Shown: positions 7,578 through 16,516, counted from the first letter of the stretch. The stretch is 36,857 bases of DNA from an uncultured Clostridia bacterium (GCA_946627565.1 CAMOVR010000016.1:1-36857); one strand, 5' to 3'. The notes: generated from the sequence alone by a model not told the origin. Program-made: numbers and translations.

Positions 7578-8975
7578 TCAGCCCTCCTTCTTCAATCCGG
7601 CAGCGGCTTTTTCTTTTTCAAGTTCCGCAGCCTGTGCCTTTTCTCTGTCGGCAGCTTCCTTGCGGCGCGTCTGAATGACACGTTTGCCCATCTTGAAAGA
7701 CTGGGTCAGCATGCGCTTGGCGGGACACACATAGGTGCATGCGCCGCACTCAATGCAGTTCATCACACCCAGCTTCTCGCTGCTTTCAAACTGCTCGTTG
7801 CGAATATACAGGTCCATGAGATAGGGGGAGAGCATCATGGGGCAGGCTCTCTGGCATCTGCCGCAGCGGATGCAGGGTCCTTCCGCCGGCTCCGCCGCTT
7901 CCTCGCCCAGGGCCAGGATGCCGGAAGATCCCTTGGTGACGGGAATCTCCAGATCGTTGATGGCCATGCCCATCATGGGGCCGCCGCTGAGGACCTTGCG
8001 CACGTCGCTTCTCAGGCCCCCGCAGGTATCCAGGAGAAGGGAGATGGGGGTGCCGATGCGCACGCGGTAGTTGCCCGGATTGTTCACCAGGCCGCCCACG
8101 GTGGTCACCCGGTCCACCAGGGGCTTGCCGTCCCGTACGGCCTCGTCAATGGCAAACACCGTGCCCACGTTCAGCACCACGACACCCACGTCGATGGGCA
8201 GGCCGCCGTTTGGCACCATGCGCTTTGTGATGGCGTAAATCAGCTGTTTCTCACCGCCCTGGGGGTAGGACACCGGGAGACCCTTTACGGTGATCCCGTC
8301 CATCCCGCTGGCAGCTTCCGTCATGGCGTCAATGGCATCCGGCTTGTTGTTCTCAATGCCGATCACAGCCTCGCTGACACCCAGGGCCTGCATGATGATG
8401 TGCACGCCGTCCACAATGCGGCCGGACTGCTCCAGCATCAGGCGGTGGTCCGCCGTCAGGTACGGCTCGCACTCCGCGCCGTTGATGATCAGCTTTTCAA
8501 TGGTCTTGCCCGGGGCGGGTGTGATCTTCACGGATGTGGGGAAGGTTGCACCGCCCATGCCCACAATACCCGCGTTCCTGACGATATCCTGCAGTTCCTT
8601 GGCTGTGAGGGTCTCAGGATGGCTGCAGGGTGTCAGCTTGATCCATTCATCCTGAAAATCGTTGTCAATCACCACTGCCGGCACAGTAAGGCCGCTGGCC
8701 AGCAGGCACGGACGGATTTCGTCGACGGTGCCGGAAACCGTGGCATGCACCGGGGCAGAGACAAATCCTCCTGCCTCACCGATGACCTGGCCGATCACGA
8801 CGCGGTCACCCTTCTTGACAACAGCTTTGGCAGGCGCGCCGATGTGCTGGGACAGCGGAATGGTCACGCGGGCAGGCGGCGTCATATCCACAATCGGGTT
8901 GCCGCTGTTCACTGCCTTTCCGTTCTCGCGTTCCTTCGGATGCACACCGCCGGGAAACAGATGTTTTCCAAACAC
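7578..8975 (-). CDS. rnfC: Rnf complex subunit RnfC (NADH-binding, flavin and Fe-S)
   Basis: Peripheral subunit (465 aa) thought to exchange electrons with NAD+/NADH. It opens with the family signature FGKHLFPGGVHP, has a barrel-sandwich segment near 45-90, a glycine-rich GIVGMGGATFPT near 140 and GAECEPYLTADHR near 180 in the Complex-I-51-kDa-like fold. Two [4Fe-4S] sets, C368-C378 and C407-C417, precede a charged Ala/Glu/Lys-rich tail that may be helical. The start is GTG at 8975; an AAGGGGG site sits 10 nt upstream. It is the first gene of the operon. Confidence 0.96.
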   Translation of the reverse strand: MFGKHLFPGGVHPKERENGKAVNSGNPIVDMTPPARVTIPLSQHIGAPAKAVVKKGDRVVIGQVIGEAGGFVSAPVHATVSGTVDEIRPCLLASGLTVPAVVIDNDFQDEWIKLTPCSHPETLTAKELQDIVRNAGIVGMGGATFPTSVKITPAPGKTIEKLIINGAECEPYLTADHRLMLEQSGRIVDGVHIIMQALGVSEAVIGIENNKPDAIDAMTEAASGMDGITVKGLPVSYPQGGEKQLIYAITKRMVPNGGLPIDVGVVVLNVGTVFAIDEAVRDGKPLVDRVTTVGGLVNNPGNYRVRIGTPISLLLDTCGGLRSDVRKVLSGGPMMGMAINDLEIPVTKGSSGILALGEEAAEPAEGPCIRCGRCQRACPMMLSPYLMDLYIRNEQFESSEKLGVMNCIECGACTYVCPAKRMLTQSFKMGKRVIQTRRKEAADREKAQAAELEKEKAAAGLKKEG

Positions 8976-9134
8976 GGGTTTGGATCCCCCTTCCAGATAT
9001 GGACTTCCTGTCAGGCACAGGAAGTCCTTGTTTTAAGAGTTCCACGGGTATCAAAGCCCTTTTTACCTGAGAGCTCTGAAAACGGATAACCGGTTTGTTT
9101 CATGGAAACGTATTTTGTGATTTATGGTTCCTAC
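8976..9134 (-). other. Long structured 5' leader of the rnf operon
   Basis: The predicted transcript start near 9134 leaves about 160 nt before rnfC. It contains CTCTCAGGTAAAAAGG (near 9056-9071), a string like the 3' core of glycine riboswitch aptamers, but the partner element GCCGAAGG is absent. It then has an 11-bp perfect hairpin at 9001-9027. No known riboswitch family can be assigned by eye. Confidence 0.35.
9001..9034 (+). terminator. Plus-oriented terminator-like hairpin inside the rnf leader
   Basis: The perfect inverted repeat GGACTTCCTGT/ACAGGAAGTCC (9001-9011 and 9017-9027) is followed on the plus strand by TTGTTTT. On the minus strand no T-run follows. As there is no plus-strand gene before it, it may instead be a structural element of the rnf leader or block antisense transcription. 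Confidence 0.4.
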
Positions 9135-9140
9135 CGGGAC

Positions 9141-9169
9141 ATTATAGCAAGGTTTCCCGGGTGAAACAA
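9141..9169 (-). promoter_or_regulatory. Promoter of the rnf operon
   Basis: Minus-strand -35 TTGTTT (9164-9169), 17-nt spacer and an extended -10 TGCTATAAT (TATAAT at 9141-9146). Confidence 0.65.
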
Positions 9170-9244
9170 GCTGTGGAATAATTTCTTTCTGTCTGTCCCC
9201 TTTTGGGGCACTTTCTTTGCTCCCTCCGCTGCCAGGTCTGGCAG

Positions 9245-9266
9245 GGAAAACGCCCTTTCAGGCGTT
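9245..9266 (-). terminator. Possible terminator of nadK-argR-recN
   Basis: The stem AACGCC/GGCGTT (9261-9266 and 9249-9254) overlaps the recN stop codon and is followed by only a few T residues, so it is a weak candidate. Confidence 0.4.
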
Positions 9267-10997
9267 ATCTTTCGGCTTTTTGAGCGCTGTGCCGTCCCGC
9301 TCTGCCCGGAAGGCTGCGGCGGTCTCCAGCATATGGGAGGCATGCTGTCTGGCGCTTTCATCGGACCCCTCGGTTCCGCCTACCATGCGTCCCACCTCGG
9401 CAACCCGCTCCTCATCTGTCAGAAGCCGGACGGATGTGTTGGTCCTGCCCTCCTCTTCCCGCTTTTCCACCAGGAATTCGTGGTCCGCCATGGCGGCAAT
9501 CTGGGGCAGGTGCGTGACGCAGATTACCTGCCGCGAGCGGGCGATCATGGACATCTTTTCCGCCACCACCTGGGCCATGCGTCCGGAGATGCCCGTATCA
9601 ATCTCGTCAAATACCATGCAGCCCACCCCGCCCCGCTCTGCCTCCAGGGACTTTAAGGCCAACATGATGCGGGACAGTTCGCCGCCGCTGGCAATTCTGG
9701 ACATGCTCTTCAGGGGCTCGCCGGGGTTGGCGGAAATCATGAACTCCACCTGGTCCTCCCCTGCCGGCTGGGGCAGCTGCTGGCGTCCCGGAGGCGGGGC
9801 AAAGGCCACCTCAAAGCGGGTCTTCTCCATACCCAGATCCGCCAGCTGCTTGAGCATGTTCTTCTCAAAGGATTCTGCCAGGGCATGCCTGGACTGGCTC
9901 AGTTCCCGGGCCTTGGCCCGGTAGGCCGCCAGAAGCTTCCGGTGTTCCGCCGTCAGCGCTTCCAGTCTGTCCTCCAGCCCCTCCAGTGCATCCAGCTCAT
10001 CCTGCATTTCCTTCTCTTTTTCCAGGATTTCCTCGATGCTGCCCCCGTACTGCTTTTTCAGGCGGCGGATCAGGTCCAGTTTCTGGTCCACGGCCAGGGC
10101 ACGCTTGGGGTCAAAATCATCCCTGTCAAGAAGCCCGGCCAGTTCGTAGCCCACTTCCTCCAGTTCATAGTACGCTTCCTTTGCCCTGTCCGAAAGGACC
10201 TGGTAGGTTTCGTCCAGCTCCCGGATGCTGTCCAGGAAGTTGACTGCGCTTTTGATCTGGGTCAGGGCGGAGATGTCCTCCCCTGCCGACATGAGTCCGT
10301 AGGCATTTTTCAGAGCCGATACGATGCGCCCGTTGTGCTTGAGTTTCTGCTGTTCCTTTTCAAGGGCCGCATCCTCCCCGGGCTTCAGCCGGGCTTTCCC
10401 GATTTCGCTCAGGGCTTTCTTCAGGCTCTCCACCCGAAGCTGCTTGCGCTCGTTTTCCCGGACCATTCTCCCGTACTGACGGTGGCACTCCAGGAACGCG
10501 GCACAGGCCTGTTCCGTCTCCTTCAGCAGCTGCTGGTGCCTGTCCCCGCCGTTTTCGTCCAGAAAGCCCAGATGATATCTGGGGTCCAGAAGAAAGCGTC
10601 CTTCATGCTGGCCGTGAACATCCATGAGCAGGGCCGCCGTGTCCCTGAGCACAGCCAGGGGCGTCACCACGCCGCAGACCCGGCACACGTTCCGGCTGGC
10701 CGTCATCTCACGGTACAGCGTCACCTGTCCGTCCTCCACGTAGATCTGCTGGCTGTTCAGATAGTCCTGGACAAACACATCCCCGGAGATATCGAATACG
10801 GCCTCCACACTGGCACGGTTTGTGCCGGTGCGGATCAGGTCCCTGTCAGCCCGGCCCCCCAGGACCAGGTTCACCGCATCCACAACAATGGACTTGCCCG
10901 CACCGGTTTCGCCCGTCATGACATGGAGGCCCCTTGAAAAGGTCAGTGTCAGGTCCTCAATCAGCGCTATGTTCTGTATGTGCAGCGACCGGATCAT
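9258..10997 (-). CDS. recN: DNA repair protein RecN
   Basis: SMC-like ATPase acting in double-strand-break repair and recombination. The Walker A motif GETGAGKS is at 29-36, the ABC signature SGGELSR begins at 437, Walker B DEIDTG is at 464-469 and the VTHLPQIAA switch follows near 494. A long charged coiled-coil region lies between (about 150-400). I use the ATG of MIRSLHIQ at 10997, with GGAG 9 nt upstream; the product is 579 aa, normal for the family. The start lies within argR (41-nt overlap). In many spore formers recN is followed by spoIVB-spo0A; here the next gene is rnfC. Confidence 0.96.
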   Translation of the reverse strand: MIRSLHIQNIALIEDLTLTFSRGLHVMTGETGAGKSIVVDAVNLVLGGRADRDLIRTGTNRASVEAVFDISGDVFVQDYLNSQQIYVEDGQVTLYREMTASRNVCRVCGVVTPLAVLRDTAALLMDVHGQHEGRFLLDPRYHLGFLDENGGDRHQQLLKETEQACAAFLECHRQYGRMVRENERKQLRVESLKKALSEIGKARLKPGEDAALEKEQQKLKHNGRIVSALKNAYGLMSAGEDISALTQIKSAVNFLDSIRELDETYQVLSDRAKEAYYELEEVGYELAGLLDRDDFDPKRALAVDQKLDLIRRLKKQYGGSIEEILEKEKEMQDELDALEGLEDRLEALTAEHRKLLAAYRAKARELSQSRHALAESFEKNMLKQLADLGMEKTRFEVAFAPPPGRQQLPQPAGEDQVEFMISANPGEPLKSMSRIASGGELSRIMLALKSLEAERGGVGCMVFDEIDTGISGRMAQVVAEKMSMIARSRQVICVTHLPQIAAMADHEFLVEKREEEGRTNTSVRLLTDEERVAEVGRMVGGTEGSDESARQHASHMLETAAAFRAERDGTALKKPKDNA

Positions 10998-11496
10998 GCA
11001 TCCCATCTCCATTCTCTCTGACGGAATCCTGTGGAACGATCATCTGTCGGATCTTTTCCCTGAGCATCTCTGCATCCTCCAGGGATCTTGTGGCGATAAA
11101 AATGGTGTTGTCCCCTGCTAGGGTTCCCACCACTTCCTGCCAGGCGCTGGAGTCCACCGCTTCGGCCACCATGTTGGCCGAACCCGAGAGGGTCTTGACC
11201 ACCACCAGGTTCATGGCCAGCTCCACATCCAGCACCGAATCCGAGAGCATCCGGCTGAAATGGTGACTCACCGTCTTCCGCTGTCTGGGCAGGGTATAGC
11301 AGTACACACCGTCCGGCTTCAGGGTCTTTGTCAGGCCCATTTCCCGGATATCCCTGGAGATGGTGGACTGGGTCACCTCGCAGTTCATCGCCTCCAGTGC
11401 CCTCACCAGGTCGCTCTGGGTCTCAATGACACTGTGGGTGATGACATGGCGGATGAGATTCTGCCTCTCCAGCCTGATGTCAAGCTTTGATTTCAC
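10957..11496 (-). CDS. argR: Arginine repressor ArgR
   Basis: Transcription regulator of arginine metabolism. The N-terminal winged helix includes TQSDLVRALEAMNCEVTQ followed by STISRDIREMG (about 25-55); the C-terminal hexamerisation and arginine-binding domain ends near LREKIRQMI. The start is a GTG at 11496 overlapping the nadK stop (GTGA), with GGAGAG 7 nt upstream, giving 179 aa. ArgR proteins are usually near 150 aa; here about 26 extra residues at the C-terminus are read across the start of recN. Whether this tail is functional is unknown. Confidence 0.93.
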   Translation of the reverse strand: MKSKLDIRLERQNLIRHVITHSVIETQSDLVRALEAMNCEVTQSTISRDIREMGLTKTLKPDGVYCYTLPRQRKTVSHHFSRMLSDSVLDVELAMNLVVVKTLSGSANMVAEAVDSSAWQEVVGTLAGDNTIFIATRSLEDAEMLREKIRQMIVPQDSVRENGDGMHDPVAAHTEHSAD

Positions 11497-12329
11497 GCCT
11501 GTTCTCTCCATTCCGTCAGTTTGTGCCGCACAATATCAAAGAAAGCCTGTCCCGCCGGCCTGGCCAGGGATACCTGCTTTCCGGAATACCCGATCTGCAC
11601 CGTATTGCCGGGCATCATGGTGCCTGCCGTTTTTCCGTCCACCTGCAGCACGCCCTGCATCTGCGGGTCATCCAGCATGGTCAGTTCAATGGTGGCCGTG
11701 CCCGGCACCACAATGGGCCGCTGCTCCAGGGAATGGGCGCATACGGGGATCAGCAAAAGACAGGATGTGGCCGGCATGATGATGGGCCCTCCTGCCGACA
11801 GGGCATATCCGGTGGACCCGGTGGGGGTGGCCACCAGGATGCCGTCGGCATGGTAGCAGCCCACTTCCTCCCCGTCCACGGATGCCCGGACCCCTATGAG
11901 CCTCTGGCGCCCCAGTCTCAGGATGGCTATATCGTTCAGTGCCAGATTCTGGTTGTCCAGACTGCATGAGAGCAGGGGCCTTTTTTCCAGCCGGAGCTTT
12001 CCCTCCAGCAGGTTTCGCACTGCCTCTTCCAGGCCCTCCATCTCCGCCGCAGCCAGAAAGCCCTTGTTGCCCAGATTGATACCCAGAACCGGGGCATCGT
12101 CTGTCAGGGCGTAGGGCACACCCCGGAGAATGGTGCCGTCACCACCCAGGGCAATCACCGCATCCACGCTCACGCCGCGCCTCAGAAGCCCTGTGCCGGA
12201 CATGGCGTCATGCAGGGTTGAGTCGCAGAACACATCCACGTGCTCCTGCTCCATGCACGCGCGGATCCTTTCAGCTGCCCTGAATACCGTTTCCCGGCCT
12301 GCGGCGGCAACCATTCCAATGCGTTTCAA
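11493..12329 (-). CDS. nadK: NAD kinase
   Basis: ATP-dependent phosphorylation of NAD+ to NADP+ (278 aa, family-typical). The GGDGT motif is at 62-66, the usual NE motif appears as ND at 132-133, and the TPTGSTGYALSAGGP motif begins at 168. The start is TTG at 12329 with GAGGTG 7 nt upstream. It is first in nadK-argR-recN, whose junctions overlap by 4 and 41 nt. Confidence 0.95.
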   Translation of the reverse strand: MKRIGMVAAAGRETVFRAAERIRACMEQEHVDVFCDSTLHDAMSGTGLLRRGVSVDAVIALGGDGTILRGVPYALTDDAPVLGINLGNKGFLAAAEMEGLEEAVRNLLEGKLRLEKRPLLSCSLDNQNLALNDIAILRLGRQRLIGVRASVDGEEVGCYHADGILVATPTGSTGYALSAGGPIIMPATSCLLLIPVCAHSLEQRPIVVPGTATIELTMLDDPQMQGVLQVDGKTAGTMMPGNTVQIGYSGKQVSLARPAGQAFFDIVRHKLTEWREQA

Positions 12330-12373
12330 TTGTCTTCACCTCACGCCGTCTTTCGGTTTCCTTAACGCCTGTG

Positions 12374-12402
12374 AGTATAGCACAGGGGCCGGTCCGGGGC
12401 AA
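12374..12402 (-). promoter_or_regulatory. Promoter of nadK-argR-recN
   Basis: Minus-strand -35 TTGCCC (12397-12402), 17-nt spacer and an extended -10 TGCTATACT (TATACT at 12374-12379). It lies just beyond the terminator of the preceding operon. Confidence 0.62.
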
Positions 12403-12481
12403 TGATAATGCCCTCTTTGCCCGGTGTCTGAATCCCCTCTTCATAGGCGCTTCAGCTTTTCCCGCTCCGGCCTTCGGCACA

Positions 12482-12504
12482 GAAAAAGACGGGCACTGCC
12501 CGTC
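12482..12504 (-). terminator. Intrinsic terminator of the pfkB-to-tlyA operon
   Basis: A 7-bp GC-rich stem (GACGGGC/GCCCGTC, triloop) is followed on the minus strand by TTTTTC, about 60 nt after the tlyA stop. Confidence 0.85.
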
Positions 12505-12566
12505 TGCTGCGCTGGTTTTTCTTCTGCTTATGCCGGGCTTACGGAATCCGTTTTCCGCCCGGTCTT

Positions 12567-13385
12567 TTACTTCTTCAGCTCGCTGTGGGCCTGTTTCACC
12601 ACGGCGTGGATCATGCTTTCGGTTACACTGCTTTTCTCCCCGCCCTCCGGTTCTATGCGGGCAAGAAACTCCATGTTCCCCTTGGGTCCGGTGACCGGGG
12701 AGAAATCCAGGCCGGTGATGTGCCAGCCAAACTCCGGCGCAAAATCCGCAAGGCCCCGCAGCACCTCTTCGTGGACAGATGCGTCCCTCACCACGCCGTT
12801 TTTCCCAACCTTTCCCCGTCCGGCCTCAAACTGGGGCTTCACCAGTGTATAGAAGACGCCCTCCGGCCCCATGAGGGATGCCGCCACAGGGAGAATGAGC
12901 CGGATGGAGATAAAGGAAACATCCATCACGGTCACGGTGGGGTGCAGGGGCACCATCTCCGGCGTGAGGTACCTGGCATTCTGACGCTCCATCAAGGTGA
13001 CCCTGGGGTCCTGCCGGAGGTTCCAGTCAAACTGTCCGTAACCCACATCGATGGCATACACATGCTTTGCGCCGTTTCTCAGGCACACGTCCGTAAACCC
13101 GCCGGACGCACACCCTATGTCCATGCAGACTTTGTCCGTAAGGTCCGCCTGAAAAACCTCAATGGCCTTTTCCAGTTTCAGGCCTCCCCGGCTGGCATAG
13201 GGCTGGGCCTTGCCCCTCACATGCAGTTCCGTCTCCGGGAGCACCTGTTCCGAGGGCTTGTCCACCCGGACCTCCCCCCGGTATACCAGTCCTGCCATGA
13301 TGGCCGCCTGGGCCTTTTCGCGGCTCTCGCACAGGCCCCTTTCCACCAGGGCCACATCCACCCGCTGTCTGTTTGATTCAGCCAT
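12567..13385 (-). CDS. tlyA: TlyA family rRNA 2'-O-methyltransferase
   Basis: TlyA-type ribose methyltransferase of rRNA; older databases call it hemolysin A. An N-terminal S4 RNA-binding domain (about 7-65) precedes an FtsJ-like Rossmann domain with the SAM motif DIGCASGGFTD at 89-99. The catalytic tetrad can be read as K70, D155, K183 and E239. The start is MAESNRQRVD at 13385 with AAGGG upstream; an in-frame extension to 13532 is antisense-like and has no ribosome site. The product is 272 aa. It overlaps the dxs stop by 8 nt and is the last gene of its operon. Confidence 0.94.
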   Translation of the reverse strand: MAESNRQRVDVALVERGLCESREKAQAAIMAGLVYRGEVRVDKPSEQVLPETELHVRGKAQPYASRGGLKLEKAIEVFQADLTDKVCMDIGCASGGFTDVCLRNGAKHVYAIDVGYGQFDWNLRQDPRVTLMERQNARYLTPEMVPLHPTVTVMDVSFISIRLILPVAASLMGPEGVFYTLVKPQFEAGRGKVGKNGVVRDASVHEEVLRGLADFAPEFGWHITGLDFSPVTGPKGNMEFLARIEPEGGEKSSVTESMIHAVVKQAHSELKK

Positions 13386-15270
13386 GCTTATTCCCTTCTT
13401 CCGGGCATGTGTGTTTCCCGGTCCCTGCAAGAAACGCTGCAATCTTCTCTGCCATCTGTTCCGGCAGCAGCCCCAGGTATTCCAGCAGTCTCCCCCGGGA
13501 ACCGTGGGGCACAAAGGCATCCTCAACGCCAAAGGAAGTCATGCGCACTGTCCACTGTTTCCGGGCATACCAGCTGCTCACGGCGCTGCCAAAGCCCCCC
13601 AGCAGGACATGCTCTTCCATGGTCACCAGGGGCATGTTCCTGATCTTCCCCAGCATGTCCTCATCCATGGGCTTGACCGAGGAACAGTTGACCACCCTGA
13701 CGCGGATGCCCTTTTCCGAGAGCAGCTCCGCCGCCGTGACCGCTTCCCGCACCATGGAGCCCACCGCCAGAATGGCGGCGTCATTTCCTTCCCGCAGGAC
13801 TTCCCATTTTCCCGGGACAAAGGCTTTGCAGGGCACAGGCATTTCAATGGAATCCCGGCCGTAGCGGATGGCCAGAGGCTTTTCAAAATTTTCCGAAAAG
13901 CGGATCATGAGCCGCAGTTCGCTTACGTCCCTCGGTGCCAGCACCGTCATGCCCGGCACCGGCAGCAGTTCCGCCAGGTCAAACAGGCCGTGGTGGGTCT
14001 CCCCGTCATGGGCAGACAGGCCTGCCCTGTCCAGAAGGAAAGTGACCGGCAGCTGCTGCATGCACACGTCATGAATCATCTGGTCATAGGCCCGCTGGAA
14101 GAAGCTGGCATATACGGCAAAGTACGGTTTCATGCCACCGGCAGCCATCCCGGCAGCCATGGTGGCGGCGTGTTCCTCCGTGATGCCCACGTCCAGCACC
14201 CTGTCCGGAAAGGCCTGCTGCATCCCTGTCAGGCCTGTGCCTGAAACCATGGCTGCAGAGATGGCCACAATCCGGGGATCTGTGCGGCACATGTCCGTCA
14301 GCTCCTGCGCCATGACCTTTCCAAAGGCAGGCAGGGGCGAGACTTCCTTCGTGTCCCCCGTCTCCACATAAAAAGGCGCGACACCGTGGAACTTTTCCGG
14401 CTGTTCCTCCGCCCGGTCATACCCCTGGCCCTTGTTGGTCAGCACATGGATGATGACGGGGCCGTCATAGTCCCTGGCCTGGCGCAGCGTGCGCTCCATG
14501 GCCGGGATGTTGTAGCCGTCTATGGGGCCGAAATAGTGAAAGCCCAGGGTTTCGAAGAATTCTTCCCCGATGAGCATATGCTTGAGGGCCGTCTTGGTGA
14601 AATGGATCAGCCGGTACAGCGGCTTACCCACCACCGGCACCTTTTCCAGTCCGGTCCTCACATGCTTTTTCACCCCGCGCCAGCGGCGGGATATGCGCAT
14701 ATCCGTCAGATGCCGGGCCAGGGCGCCCACGTTCTGGGCAATGGACATTTCGTTATCGTTCAGGATCACGATCATCCGGGTGTCGCTGGAGCCGGCATCG
14801 TTCAGGGCCTCATAGCACATGCCGCCCGTCATGGCGCCGTCCCCCACCAGAGCCAGGACATTGTAGTCTTCCTTCAGGAAGTCCCTGGCCCTTGCCATGC
14901 CCAGCGCAGCTGAGATGGCGGTGGAGGCATGTCCGGTTTCAAAGCAGTCGTACTCGCTTTCCTTGCGCTTGGGGAAGCCGGAGATGCCGCCGAAGGTGCG
15001 CAGTGTCTGAAACGCTTCAAAGCGGCCGGTCAGCAGCTTGTGCACATAGCTCTGATGTCCCACGTCAAAGATGATGCGGTCCCTGGGCATATCAAAGACA
15101 CGGTGGATGGCCAGTGTCAGCTCCACCACCCCCAGATTGGAGGCCAGATGGCCGCCCCGCTCCGCCACCGTATTGATCAGTGTCTCCCGGATCTCCCCGG
15201 ACAGCACCCCCAGCTCCTGCTCAGTCAGTCCCTTGATATCCTTTGGCGACGTGATTTGGTTCAGATGCAT
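13378..15270 (-). CDS. dxs: 1-deoxy-D-xylulose-5-phosphate synthase
   Basis: Thiamine-diphosphate enzyme condensing pyruvate and glyceraldehyde 3-phosphate, the first step of the MEP isoprenoid pathway. At 630 aa it is family-typical. RGGHLASNLG (His41) and GDGAMTGGMCYEALN from 143 bind cofactor and its Mg ion; GITEEHAATMAAG holds the catalytic glutamate, and DRAGLSAHDGETHHG is the conserved transketolase-like segment. GAGGT lies 11 nt and AGGGA directly before the ATG. It sits between ddl (28-nt gap) and tlyA (8-nt overlap). Clostridial dxs-tlyA-nadK order is conserved. Confidence 0.97.
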   Translation of the reverse strand: MHLNQITSPKDIKGLTEQELGVLSGEIRETLINTVAERGGHLASNLGVVELTLAIHRVFDMPRDRIIFDVGHQSYVHKLLTGRFEAFQTLRTFGGISGFPKRKESEYDCFETGHASTAISAALGMARARDFLKEDYNVLALVGDGAMTGGMCYEALNDAGSSDTRMIVILNDNEMSIAQNVGALARHLTDMRISRRWRGVKKHVRTGLEKVPVVGKPLYRLIHFTKTALKHMLIGEEFFETLGFHYFGPIDGYNIPAMERTLRQARDYDGPVIIHVLTNKGQGYDRAEEQPEKFHGVAPFYVETGDTKEVSPLPAFGKVMAQELTDMCRTDPRIVAISAAMVSGTGLTGMQQAFPDRVLDVGITEEHAATMAAGMAAGGMKPYFAVYASFFQRAYDQMIHDVCMQQLPVTFLLDRAGLSAHDGETHHGLFDLAELLPVPGMTVLAPRDVSELRLMIRFSENFEKPLAIRYGRDSIEMPVPCKAFVPGKWEVLREGNDAAILAVGSMVREAVTAAELLSEKGIRVRVVNCSSVKPMDEDMLGKIRNMPLVTMEEHVLLGGFGSAVSSWYARKQWTVRMTSFGVEDAFVPHGSRGRLLEYLGLLPEQMAEKIAAFLAGTGKHTCPEEGNKHG

Positions 15271-15298
15271 TCCCTGTCAATACCTCGCTTTATGCGTG

Positions 15299-16516
15299 TC
15301 AGATCTTTCCCGTCTTTCCCCCTTTGGCACCCTTGGTGCCAAGAGAGACACTGGAAAGAATGTCAGAGGTATAGGCATAATTGCGCTCGTTCCGGTCGTC
15401 CCAGGCTTTCCGGGCGTGTTCCACCATCCGGTCAATGAGGCCAGCGTAGGACAGTCCCCCCGCCTCCCAGAGATAGAAAGCCAGCGAGCCTGGAATCGTG
15501 TTGATCTCGGTGATGTACACCTTTTCGCTTGCCCGGTCGAACATGTAGTCAATGCGGACCACGCCCTTGCAGTCAAGGAGGCGGAAGATCCGTCTGGACA
15601 GTTCCTGTATTTCCCCGGTCAGTTCCTCACCGATGGGGGCCGGCAGCACCCGGGAAAGCCCTGCCATGCCCTTGCTTCCGCCGCCGCGGATGTACTTTTC
15701 CTGGAAGTCCAGCATGTTGCTGGATGAAATCACCGGCATCTCAATGGGGGATGCCTCCACGGTCTCGTCATAGCCCAGCACCGAGCAGTTCAGCTCAATG
15801 GGACGGTCAAGGCCCTTTTCCACCAGCACGCGCCGGTCATATTCAAAGGCCAGGTCCAGGGCCTCCCCCAGTTCCTGCCGGCTGCCGGCAGGACTTACCC
15901 CGATGGAGGATCCCAGATTGGCAGGCTTGACAAAGACAGGGTACCCCAGCACCTTCTCCACGTCGTCCATTACGCTGTCCCGCTTCGCCTGCCACCGGGT
16001 CCTGGTGTACCAGGTGCCCGGAAGCACCGGAAGGCCGGCGCCCTGGAAAAAGTACTTGATCATGATCTTGTCCATGCCAAGACTGGATCCCGCAACACCT
16101 GTGGAGGTGTAGGGAATGTTGGCCAGCTCCATCATGCCCTGCAGGGTGCCGTCCTCGCCGTTTAAACCGTGCATGACAAGCACCGCCACATCCATGCGGG
16201 CTGCCACCACCTGCTGGGTATGGGTGAAAAGACCGGTTTTGCCGTGGGTGGCCAGAAGGGCCCCGGAGCCGGCGGTGGTATCAAAGATGACCCGCTCCAC
16301 CCCTGAGGGCAGATTCTGGGGAGAAAAATCCCTGTACACCCGGATATCCTTCAGTTTTTCACCCGTATACCAGATTCCCTGGGGCGAGATATAAACCGGA
16401 ATGACATCATACTTTTCCGGATCCGCATGGCGCATGAGCTGCACCGCGCTGATAATGCTGACTTCTCTTTCACAGCTGCGGGAACCAAATATCACACCCA
16501 GCCTTGTCTTGCCCAT
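15299..16516 (-). CDS. ddl: D-alanine--D-alanine ligase family protein
   Basis: ATP-grasp ligase making D-Ala-D-Ala (or a close analogue) for peptidoglycan. The N-terminal motif is GSRSCEREVS (11-20, usually GGxSxEHxVS). VMHGLNGEDGTLQG, the ATP-grasp VFVKPANLGSSIGV and the C-terminal EINTIPGSL follow. The omega-loop region (EKYIRGGGSKGMAGLSR) differs from the E. coli pattern YDYEAKY, so the second-substrate specificity cannot be read directly. At 405 aa it is longer than E. coli Ddl and ends with a Gly/Lys tail. AGGAGG lies 7 nt upstream. It follows the murF homologue by 24 nt; MurF uses the dipeptide that Ddl makes. Confidence 0.9.
   Translation of the reverse strand: MGKTRLGVIFGSRSCEREVSIISAVQLMRHADPEKYDVIPVYISPQGIWYTGEKLKDIRVYRDFSPQNLPSGVERVIFDTTAGSGALLATHGKTGLFTHTQQVVAARMDVAVLVMHGLNGEDGTLQGMMELANIPYTSTGVAGSSLGMDKIMIKYFFQGAGLPVLPGTWYTRTRWQAKRDSVMDDVEKVLGYPVFVKPANLGSSIGVSPAGSRQELGEALDLAFEYDRRVLVEKGLDRPIELNCSVLGYDETVEASPIEMPVISSSNMLDFQEKYIRGGGSKGMAGLSRVLPAPIGEELTGEIQELSRRIFRLLDCKGVVRIDYMFDRASEKVYITEINTIPGSLAFYLWEAGGLSYAGLIDRMVEHARKAWDDRNERNYAYTSDILSSVSLGTKGAKGGKTGKI

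Noticed and set aside
6420-9089. 889-codon plus-strand open frame opposite rnfE, rnfD and rnfC
   Set aside because: The frame is His/Gly/Ala-rich with no domain, lies wholly antisense to a clear operon and has no promoter.
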